From assembly GCF_001544695.2 (NCBI RefSeq), contig NZ_FCOM02000061.1, forward strand, positions 1 to 39,716: DNA of 39,716 bases, given 5' to 3'. Source of the stretch: Caballeronia arvi (lineage in GTDB: Bacteria; Pseudomonadota; Gammaproteobacteria; Burkholderiales; Burkholderiaceae). The notes beneath the pieces were generated by a model. The model did not search any database, was not told the DNA's origin, and worked only from the letters and a program-made list of their open reading frames with translations. Positions 19,253-26,383 of this stretch are shown here, piece by piece (the stretch's first letter is position 1; every line of letters starts with the position of its first letter). The translations under genes were made by a program, and so were the position numbers.

Positions 19253-19640
19253 TTAGGTCTCTGCGAGTAGCCGCTCGAACTCGCTGACGTGGTCCAGATG
19301 TAGGGCGGCGAGCTTATACAGGCACCGCTCGCCCTTACGGGTGACATGCACCTGCGCATGCCGGCGATCTTTGTCGCCGACCTTACGCGCGACGAGTTGC
19401 GCGCGCTCGCCGCGAGAGACCCATGCACCGGTGCCATTAGAGGCGGCCTGCAGACGCTCGGCGAGCGCCCGACCGTCGCCCGGGAGCGTCCCGACATGCC
19501 GTGCACGTGACGTAGCAGGGAATATTGAAACGGGGTGATCCCGGCTAACTGCGTTATCTATTCCGGGTGAGTAGCGCAGGAACGTTCTGAAGACATACCG
19601 AAAGTGCGAGACGCGCTCCAGATCCTTTTTTCGTGGGCAT
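19253..19640 (-). pseudogene. MarR-family regulator, decayed
   Basis: Minus-strand MarR-type winged-HTH protein in pieces. ATG 19640 begins MPTKK, but one extra base in the A-rich tract shifts the frame to DLERVSHFRYVFRTFLRYS, the typical first helix. From about 19545 to 19460 the expected residues (AGITPFQYSLLRHVHGMSGR, then SRATVG) are in another frame, and the first frame returns with ALAERLQA and runs through DKDRRHAQVHVTRKGERCLY to TAG near 19253. Three indels are therefore needed to make one protein. It lies between the two divergent operons and upstream of the TPP-enzyme gene on the same strand, the usual place for a local repressor. If truly broken, the operons may be expressed constitutively. 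Confidence 0.7.
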
Positions 19641-19780
19641 GACTCGCCGTACACCTCCCTGTCAATCATTCATCACCGGGGCCTATCGTGCTCGTTCAGG
19701 ATTTGTCCATACCGCCGCCGGTTCCAGTCCGGCGATCAGCTCGAGCAGACCGCAGAAAACTTTTCAAGCGTTTGAAGAAA

Positions 19781-19795
19781 TATCACACTGTGATA
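19781..19795. promoter_or_regulatory. Putative operator, copy 2 (oxidase side), perfect palindrome
   Basis: TATCACACTGTGATA is a perfect 7+1+7 palindrome. It lies between a -35-like TTGAAG (19772-19777) and TACATA on the plus strand, and on the minus strand between TTGCAA and GATATT-like boxes, so a bound protein would block both directions. It resembles copy 1 at 19181-19195. It is about 185 bases before the likely coxB start and about 140 bases before the decayed marR start. Confidence 0.55.
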
Positions 19796-19965
19796 CATAT
19801 CCTTGCAAATGAACTCGTGAAGGCGCGCGGTGGTTTGTTGCGGTCATCGAGGACTGGAATAAGCGTTGCTCTAGGCAGCGCACGCCGAAGCAACGTCATT
19901 GAAGCATCAGCGGGCGCAGCAAGAGCGCTCAATGCATTTCGGTGTTTTTTGGTCCGGGCGTTCTT

Positions 19966-19970
19966 AGGAG
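19966..19970 (+). promoter_or_regulatory. Ribosome binding site that fixes the oxidase subunit II start
   Basis: AGGAG stands 8 bases before GTG 19979 (5 before GTG 19976). It supports a start here instead of the far-upstream start of the open frame at 19688, which would code through the palindromic operator and produce about 97 residues unlike any oxidase subunit. Confidence 0.65.
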
Positions 19971-19978
19971 ATAGCGTG

Positions 19979-21040
19979 GTGTTAGTGCGCCGTGTTTTCG
20001 CGCCGGTTGTGCAGGTTGGAGCCTTGCTCGCCATGGCGCTCTTTCATCTAGGTGCCCTAGCCGCCGGAGCGTCGCCACGTGAGGCTGACTCGCTGACGGC
20101 TGCGTCGACGCCGCTCGCGTATTTTCTGCGCAGCAAGGGGCCCGCCGCACAGCCAGTCGTTTATCTCGGATGGACGCTTACGATCATATGCCTGCTCGTG
20201 TGCGTCATCATCGCCGGAATGCTTCTCATCGGCATGTTTCGACGTAGGAAGCCGCAGGACGCGCGAGCGCTCGTCTCCGAAGGAGGATTGCGTTTGGTGT
20301 ACGTCGGCTCGGTGCTCTCGACCATCGCGCTTTTCGGCATCGCCGTCTATATGCTCTCCGTGCTCGCGGAGGTTGCCGACCCTTCAGAGACGCCGCGTTC
20401 GACCGTGACGGTCACCGCCTACGACTGGTGGTGGAAAGTCGACTATGGGGACGGCGAACGCCACTTCTCAACCGCCAACGAGTTGCACATCCCGTCCGGC
20501 GTGCCCGTGCTCGTCTTGCTGAAAAGCGCCGACGTGATTCACGCGTTCTGGGTGCCCGAACTGGCGGGTAAAACGCAGACGATTCCTGGTACCACGAACC
20601 GGCAGTGGATCCAGGCGGACCACCCCGGCATTTTTCGAGGCCAATGCACGCAATACTGCGGCGTGCAGCACGCCCACATGGCGTTCGAGGTGTACGCGCA
20701 GCCGCAGACTGACTATGACCGCTGGTACGCCGCGCAGATGGGGGCAGCACCCGCACCGTCGACAGCGCAAGCGATCCGAGGAAGGAAGCTCTTCGAAGAA
20801 CGCTGCGCGGGATGCCATACGGTTCGCGGAAGCAAGGCGAACGGGGTTCAGGCGCCGGATCTCACCCACGTATTGTCGCGTCGGCTGCTTGCGGCAGGAA
20901 GCGTCGTCAATACACCAGAGAACCTGATCGACTGGATTCAGCACGCCCAGGAAATCAAGCCCGGCACGCTAATGCCTGACATGAAGCTCTCGGCCGCTGA
21001 AGCGGGCGATTTGTCGGCCTACCTCGCCACTCTTAAGTAA
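19979..21040 (+). CDS. coxB: Cytochrome c oxidase subunit II fused to cytochrome c
   Basis: About 353 residues. A signal-like N-terminal helix (VQVGALLAMALFHLGALAAG) is followed by two transmembrane hairpin helices, a cupredoxin domain with the CuA-binding sequence CTQYCGVQHAHM, and a C-terminal cytochrome c domain with heme site CAGCH and a distal Met in LMPDMKLS. The layout is that of caa3/CoxM-type subunit II, which receives electrons from a cytochrome c at the periplasmic side of the membrane. The tryptophan-rich TAYDWWWKVDY precedes the cupredoxin core. It heads the plus-strand operon; the subunit I-III gene follows after 10 bases. Symbol used in the general sense (CoxM-like). Confidence 0.92.
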   Translation: MLVRRVFAPVVQVGALLAMALFHLGALAAGASPREADSLTAASTPLAYFLRSKGPAAQPVVYLGWTLTIICLLVCVIIAGMLLIGMFRRRKPQDARALVSEGGLRLVYVGSVLSTIALFGIAVYMLSVLAEVADPSETPRSTVTVTAYDWWWKVDYGDGERHFSTANELHIPSGVPVLVLLKSADVIHAFWVPELAGKTQTIPGTTNRQWIQADHPGIFRGQCTQYCGVQHAHMAFEVYAQPQTDYDRWYAAQMGAAPAPSTAQAIRGRKLFEERCAGCHTVRGSKANGVQAPDLTHVLSRRLLAAGSVVNTPENLIDWIQHAQEIKPGTLMPDMKLSAAEAGDLSAYLATLK

Positions 21041-21050
21041 GGAATAGACG

Positions 21051-23651
21051 ATGGCCGCCATCGGTGATCGAAGCGCTGCGCAGGCCCATCGGGTCGCGTT
21101 CCGACGTGAGCCTGAATTTGGCAGCGTGCCCGAGGGGTCGGAGGCCGAGAAGCGCCTGCGTGAAATCTGGGAAGGCGATTCGGGCTGGCGCGGTTTCATT
21201 ACTACCGTCGATCACAAAAAGATCGGCTTGCGCTATATCGTGACTGCATTTCTGTTCCTTCTGCTGGGCGGACTTGAAGCGCTTGTTATGCGTCTGCAGC
21301 TTGCGCAGCCGAACCAATCACTGGTGACGCCTGGCCAGTTCGCCGAGCTTTTCACGATGCACGGCATCACGATGATTTTCCTGTATGCGCTTCCGGTGCT
21401 CAGCGGCTTCTCGAATTTCCTTTGGCCGCTCATGTTGGGCTCTCGCGATATGGCGTTTCCCCGTCTGAACGCGCTTTCGTACTGGGTCTTTCTCTTTGCC
21501 GGCATCTTCCTTTACGGCAGCTTTCCGTTCGGGCAGGCGCCCAACGCCGGCTGGTTCAACTATGTGCCACTTTCATCGCTGGAGTACAGCCGTGGAATAA
21601 ATATCGACGTCTATTCCCTCGGTATGGTGCTGCTCGGCATCTCGACGACCGTTGGGGCAGTGAATTTTGTGGTCACGCTTTTTCGCATGCGTGCGGTCGG
21701 CATGTCGGTGGACCGGCTGCCGATTATCGTCTGGGGCACGCTGACTATTTCGTTCGCGAACCTTTTTGCCGTGCCGTCGGTGAGTCTGGCGTTCCTGCTG
21801 CTGTGGATGGACCGCAATATTGGTACGCATTTCTTCGACGTGGCGAGCGACGGCCGGCCGCTGCTCTGGCAACACTTGTTCTGGATGTTCGCGCATCCGT
21901 GGGTCTACGTCGTGGTCCTGCCGGCTATGGGCATCGTCTCGGATGCCCTGCCGACCTTCTGCCGTCGTCCCCTCGTCGCTTATGCGGCGGTGGCAATGGC
22001 GACCGTCGGTACGATGATCGTTGGCTTCGAAGTGTGGATCCATCACATGTTCGCAACCGGGATCACGCCCCTGGCACTGGCCTTCTTTGGCGCGGCAAGC
22101 ATGCTCATTTCGATTCCAAGCGCGGTCGCCGTGTTTGCATGGGTCGCGACGATCTGGACTGGACGACCCGTCTTCGCCGTACCGTTCCTCTATTTCGCGA
22201 GTTTTGTGCTGATGTTCGTCATCGGCGGCGTCTCCGGCGTGATGACGGCCGCAGTGCCGCTCGACTGGCAGCTTACCGATACCTACTTCGTCGTCGCGCA
22301 TCTGCATTATGTGCTGCTAGGGATCAACGTTTTTCCCGTCTTCGGCGGAATCACCTACTGGTTTCCAAAATTCACCGGACGGATGATGAATGAACGATGG
22401 GGCAAGATCGCGTTCTGGATCATCCTCGTGGGGTTCAATCTTGGCTTTTTCCCGATGCACATCTCGGGTTTGCTCGGCATGCCTCGGCGCATCTACACCT
22501 ATCCTGAAGGCATGGGATGGGATACGTCGAACCTGATCACGACGATCGGTTCGTTCATTTTTGCGTTAGGCGTTCTGCTCTTTGTGGCAAACGCGCTCGT
22601 CTCTGCACGCCGCGGACGCGAAGCGCCGAAGAACCCGTGGGACGCGCCAGGGCTCGAATGGTCGACCGAGTCGCCTCCGGCGCCGTACAACTTTGCGGTT
22701 TTGCCGGTGATCGAATCGCGGCATCCGATGTGGGAGAATCGCCTGCAGCCGAAGGGGCGGCAGTCGAGTCTTTCATCAGGATACTTGCTTCACCGAGGGC
22801 GCGAGGCGCTTGGAGTACACCCTTTCAGCGGCAGCCCCGATGTCATTCTCAAGATGCCCGAGGATGCCTGGTCGCCATTCTTTCTCGGATTCTTTGGCGC
22901 GCTTGTTTTCGTCGGCGTGTTGCTGCGCTCGCCGTCTTTTACCTTGGTGGCCCTCGCGGCGGCAGGCGCAACGCTCATCGCGTGGATGTGGCCGCGGCGC
23001 GCGCTCGCGCAGCGCGAGCCTCCCGGACCAGCGCAGACCGTTCCCGCGAACACTGGCAGAAGCAAGGACGCCCTGCCGGTCGGAAGTGCAGGCGAGCACT
23101 CGGGGGGATGGTGGGGCGTGCTGGCACTCGTCGCAACGGAAGCGAGTCTTTTCGGTTATTTGATCTTCTGCTACTTCTACTCACAGTCGCAGACGACTCT
23201 CCCGTGGCCGCCGGAGGGCATGCCGAAAATCGGCACAGGTGCGCTGAGCACCGGCACACTCATCTTGAGCAGCGTGTTCGCGTGGCTCTCCGAGCGAACG
23301 CTTAAAAGAAGTAAGCGATGGCCGGCTTTCGGCTGGATGTTGGTCGCTATTGCGCTGGGCGTGACGTTCGCTGGCATGCAGTGGAAGGAGTGGCACGACC
23401 ATCCCTACGGCATTACCGCTCATCTCTACGGCTCCCTCTACTTCACTATCACGGGCTTTCATATGGCCCACGTCGCCGTTGGACTGGTCATTCTTGTTCT
23501 ACTCGCGGTCTGGATCGCGTTAGGGTATTTCGACGCGGAACGCAACGCACCGATGCGCATCGGCGGCCTCTATTGGCACTTCGTCGACGTCGTCTGGCTA
23601 TTCATCTTTACGTCGTTGTATGTGACGCCGTTCTGGATGCGAGGCCACTGA
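21051..23651 (+). CDS. ctaD: Cytochrome c oxidase subunit I-III fusion
   Basis: An 866-residue fusion. Residues about 45-560 are subunit I with the heme a ligand His104 (FTMHGITM), CuB ligands His282, His331 and His332 (AHPWVY, WIHHMF), the cross-linking Tyr286, and heme ligands His417/His419 (VVAHLHYVL). Residues about 620-866 are a subunit III-like domain, ending in TM helices with GFHMAHVAVGL and WHFVDVVWLFIF. Asp133 (DMAFPRLN) of the D-channel entrance is kept. The channel glutamate normally in HPEVY is Trp284, and the K-channel lysine (normally IPTGxKVF) is Ala360. This looks like the branch that includes CoxMNOP-type oxidases. It reduces O2 and probably pumps protons in the inner membrane. 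Subunit I and III fusion is common in caa3-like systems. Confidence 0.92.
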   Translation: MAAIGDRSAAQAHRVAFRREPEFGSVPEGSEAEKRLREIWEGDSGWRGFITTVDHKKIGLRYIVTAFLFLLLGGLEALVMRLQLAQPNQSLVTPGQFAELFTMHGITMIFLYALPVLSGFSNFLWPLMLGSRDMAFPRLNALSYWVFLFAGIFLYGSFPFGQAPNAGWFNYVPLSSLEYSRGINIDVYSLGMVLLGISTTVGAVNFVVTLFRMRAVGMSVDRLPIIVWGTLTISFANLFAVPSVSLAFLLLWMDRNIGTHFFDVASDGRPLLWQHLFWMFAHPWVYVVVLPAMGIVSDALPTFCRRPLVAYAAVAMATVGTMIVGFEVWIHHMFATGITPLALAFFGAASMLISIPSAVAVFAWVATIWTGRPVFAVPFLYFASFVLMFVIGGVSGVMTAAVPLDWQLTDTYFVVAHLHYVLLGINVFPVFGGITYWFPKFTGRMMNERWGKIAFWIILVGFNLGFFPMHISGLLGMPRRIYTYPEGMGWDTSNLITTIGSFIFALGVLLFVANALVSARRGREAPKNPWDAPGLEWSTESPPAPYNFAVLPVIESRHPMWENRLQPKGRQSSLSSGYLLHRGREALGVHPFSGSPDVILKMPEDAWSPFFLGFFGALVFVGVLLRSPSFTLVALAAAGATLIAWMWPRRALAQREPPGPAQTVPANTGRSKDALPVGSAGEHSGGWWGVLALVATEASLFGYLIFCYFYSQSQTTLPWPPEGMPKIGTGALSTGTLILSSVFAWLSERTLKRSKRWPAFGWMLVAIALGVTFAGMQWKEWHDHPYGITAHLYGSLYFTITGFHMAHVAVGLVILVLLAVWIALGYFDAERNAPMRIGGLYWHFVDVVWLFIFTSLYVTPFWMRGH

Positions 23652-24130
23652 TGCAAACGCCCGTCTCCGCGGAGAAGTCTGCGCTCACCCAAAGCGAGAA
23701 GCGCCGGCTTGGGCTATGTGCGAGTGCTGGCTTTTTCTTCGCGCCCGGCGCATGGCTGCTTCAAGTGATGGTCTCTGAGACGATCTCCGCCCAAGCCTGC
23801 TCGGCTGGATCGATCCCGCGTGTCAAACCTGTCTTTCCGAATCTCGATGGATGGTTGTATGGAACGTCGATCGCTGCCTTCGCCGTCACGGCGATATGCG
23901 CCGCACTGGCCGTGTACGGCTTCGTGTTCTTAAGGCGCAAGGAAAAGCAGGTCAAAGAACAGCGTTCGGATGCAGAGTCGTCCGAGGAGCCGTCGCGCGC
24001 TGAGGAGGAGGTGAGTCGTAAGCGCTTCATTGCACTGTGCAGCGCGCTGATCGGCTGCGGATTTGTCGTCGGGCTGGTGTTCACGGTCCTTGCCGAAGTG
24101 TTTTTCCAATCTTGTAGCCAGTGGCATTGA
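23651..24130 (+). CDS. Small membrane protein of the oxidase operon
   Basis: A 159-residue protein starting at ATG 23651, which overlaps the stop of the oxidase gene by one base (TGATG), so translation is coupled. Three hydrophobic helices are visible: LGLCASAGFFFAPGAWLLQV, a central one (IAAFAVTAICAALAVYGFVF), and the C-terminal LIGCGFVVGLVFTVLAEVFF, with a charged Glu/Lys-rich linker between the last two. Two cysteines near residue 52 and at the end may lie in the periplasm. No family I can name; position suggests an oxidase accessory subunit or assembly factor. Confidence 0.75.
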   Translation: MQTPVSAEKSALTQSEKRRLGLCASAGFFFAPGAWLLQVMVSETISAQACSAGSIPRVKPVFPNLDGWLYGTSIAAFAVTAICAALAVYGFVFLRRKEKQVKEQRSDAESSEEPSRAEEEVSRKRFIALCSALIGCGFVVGLVFTVLAEVFFQSCSQWH

Positions 24131-24131
24131 C

Positions 24132-25457
24132 ATGAACGCGATCAGAACTCGAAACTGGCTTGTCAGTGCGCTCATGATTGTGGCGTTGAGCGCATGTGGC
24201 GAACGGTCGACGGATCGCTTATCGGATAGCATCAGGGGCCAGTCACCGTTGACGACCGACCCGAAGCTGATTGCTCGGGGTGAATATCTTGCAAAAGCCG
24301 GCGACTGTAGTGCATGCCACGACGCCGCGGATCACACGCCGTTGGGCGGTGGCATGCCGGTCAACTCGCCGTTTGGTCCGATCTATGCAAGCAACATCAC
24401 ACCGGACCCGGTGTTCGGTATTGGCCACTATAGCTTGCGAGATTTCGCCGACGCCCTGCGCGTGGGTAAGCGCCGTGACGGCAAGCGGCTTTATCCGGCA
24501 ATGCCATATCCGTCGCTCGCGAACATGACGGACGATGACGTGAGCGCGCTATACGCTTATCTGATGCACGGCGTCGCACCGGCCGCCAAGCGTGCGCCCG
24601 AAACGCACTTGCCGTTTCCGTTCAATCAACGTTGGGGCATGCTGTTCTGGAGTCTCGCGTTCGGCAATCACGACCGGTACCAAAAAAATACCAAACAAAC
24701 CGCGCAGTGGAACCGAGGCGCGTATCTAGTACAAGGGCTTGGACACTGCGGTGCATGTCACACGCCGAGAGGCCCCGCTTACAACGAACTCGGCTATAGC
24801 GAAGCGTCACCCTGGTATCTGACAGGTGGGGTCAACGATCACTGGCTCGCGCCAAACTTGACCGGCGACCCAGGAAGCGGGCTTGGGCGCTGGTCTGCCG
24901 ACGACATCGTCAAATTCCTGCAAACCGGCCACGGCGCGGGTGCCATCGCGTTTGGCGCAATGGCCCCCGTTGTTGAGGAGAGCACGCAGCATCTGTCCGA
25001 CGCGGATCTTCAGGCGATCGCGGTATATTTGAAATCACTTCCCGCACAACAGACTTACGGCAGTTTCGCGAACAACGCGCACGCCCAAGTGCAAACCGCG
25101 CTAAGCATCCGGACCGGTGAAGTTGAGCGCCCTGGCGCCGGTGTGTATCTATCCTTCTGCGCGCGGTGCCACCAGGCGGACGGACGAGGTCAGCCCGGAA
25201 AAGTCGCGGCACTAGCGGCCAATCCGCTGGTGCTGGCCGAAGACCCGACCTCAGTAATGCGCATCGTGATCGAAGGCAGCAAAAGCCCAAAAACGGATAC
25301 GGGACCCGCGCCTCAGAAGATGCCCGGTTTTCACGGCAAGCTGACGTCCGCGGAGATCGCTCAGGTAGTGAGCTTCATCCGCGGCGCATGGGGCAATCAT
25401 GCTGCGCCTGTCTCAGATCAGGAAGTTGAGCGACTGCGATCGGCCATCCATCAGTAA
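24132..25457 (+). CDS. Triheme cytochrome c lipoprotein (dehydrogenase cytochrome subunit type)
   Basis: 441 residues starting at ATG 24132, one base after the previous stop codon. A lipoprotein signal (LVSALMIVALSAC, Cys22) anchors it at the periplasmic side. Three c-type heme sites are visible: CSACH (residues 59-63), CGACH (about 207) and CARCH (about 345). Length and three-heme spacing match the cytochrome subunits of gluconate, alcohol and sorbitol dehydrogenases, which take electrons from a flavoprotein or PQQ enzyme and pass them to quinone or an oxidase. Its natural partner could be the GMC/subunit-3 pair of the divergent operon, but those lack export signals, so this needs proof. Confidence 0.9.
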   Translation: MNAIRTRNWLVSALMIVALSACGERSTDRLSDSIRGQSPLTTDPKLIARGEYLAKAGDCSACHDAADHTPLGGGMPVNSPFGPIYASNITPDPVFGIGHYSLRDFADALRVGKRRDGKRLYPAMPYPSLANMTDDDVSALYAYLMHGVAPAAKRAPETHLPFPFNQRWGMLFWSLAFGNHDRYQKNTKQTAQWNRGAYLVQGLGHCGACHTPRGPAYNELGYSEASPWYLTGGVNDHWLAPNLTGDPGSGLGRWSADDIVKFLQTGHGAGAIAFGAMAPVVEESTQHLSDADLQAIAVYLKSLPAQQTYGSFANNAHAQVQTALSIRTGEVERPGAGVYLSFCARCHQADGRGQPGKVAALAANPLVLAEDPTSVMRIVIEGSKSPKTDTGPAPQKMPGFHGKLTSAEIAQVVSFIRGAWGNHAAPVSDQEVERLRSAIHQ

Positions 25458-25583
25458 CCCGGCGAGCAGGAAGCGCGACGAGCCGAGCCCCGATCAGAAA
25501 AGCAAGGTGTGCGCCTTCCTTTGTGTAACGGAGGGACGCGGACCGGTGAAGGCGGGCGATGTGCCACACGGAGGGTCACACCA

Positions 25584-26312
25584 ATGGTCGTAGCAATCTT
25601 TGTCGCCACGTGTGGGCTCATCATCGTCCACTTGTTTGGAGCGCGACTCAGGTTTCTCGAGGGCACGCCACGGAGTATTTGGCTATCTGCGGCTGGTGGC
25701 ATATCCGTCTCTTACGTCTTTGTCCACTTGCTTCCGGAGCTGGCTGCGGGCCAAGAAATCATTCGCAAGTCGGTCAGCGGTATCTTCAAAGCGTTGGACC
25801 AGCATGTCTATCTAATGGCCCTGTCTGGGCTCGTGGTCTTCTACGGTTTGGAGCGAGCGGCAAAACAATCCCACGTTGAGCACGATGCGGCTTCCACTGA
25901 AACCACGTCAGACACCGGGATCTTTTGGTTTCATATGACCTCGTTCGCGATCTACAACGTCCTCATCGGATACCTGCTGGCGAACAACTTCCGCTCGATC
26001 AGGCCGCTCATAATTTTCTTCGTTGCCATGGCACTCCATTTCCTCGTCACGGATTTCGGGCTGAGCAAGGAATTCAAGCGAACCTACATTTCGGTAGGTC
26101 GCTGGCTTGTTTCGGCGGCGATCGTCGTCGGCGTTGTCATCGGCATCTTTATCAGAATACCTGATGTCGCAACAAGCGCCCTCGTTGCGATCCTGGCTGG
26201 CGGCGTCATTCTGAACGTGCTGAAAGAGGAGCTGCCCGAAGACCGCCGAAGCCGGTTCACTCCGTTCTTGTTCGGTGCGGCTGCGTATGCGGCGCTCTTA
26301 CTCAGCTTCTAG
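25584..26312 (+). CDS. ZIP-like integral membrane protein
   Basis: 242 residues from ATG 25584, chosen for the GGAGGG ribosome site 8 bases upstream. Seven or eight hydrophobic helices. It has ZIP-transporter-like features: VHLLPELAAG in an early helix, a histidine-containing loop, AMALHFLVTDFGL in the middle and GGVILNVLKEELPED near the end. ZIP proteins move divalent metals into the cytoplasm, but the canonical metal-binding HxxxE pair of ZIP helices is only partly visible, so the role in metal uptake is uncertain. It follows the triheme cytochrome gene after 126 bases, and precedes the molybdoenzyme gene. Confidence 0.65.
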   Translation: MVVAIFVATCGLIIVHLFGARLRFLEGTPRSIWLSAAGGISVSYVFVHLLPELAAGQEIIRKSVSGIFKALDQHVYLMALSGLVVFYGLERAAKQSHVEHDAASTETTSDTGIFWFHMTSFAIYNVLIGYLLANNFRSIRPLIIFFVAMALHFLVTDFGLSKEFKRTYISVGRWLVSAAIVVGVVIGIFIRIPDVATSALVAILAGGVILNVLKEELPEDRRSRFTPFLFGAAAYAALLLSF

Positions 26313-26383
26313 AAACTGAGGGTGGACTGCTGTCGCGACACATCAAGGCGAGACGACGGTGGTGGCGGAATAGGTTTTGCTAA

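Noticed and set aside
19688..19978. N-terminal extension of oxidase subunit II from 19688
   Set aside because: It codes for about 97 residues unlike oxidase subunit II, spans the palindromic operator, and has no ribosome site, whereas AGGAG precedes GTG 19979.
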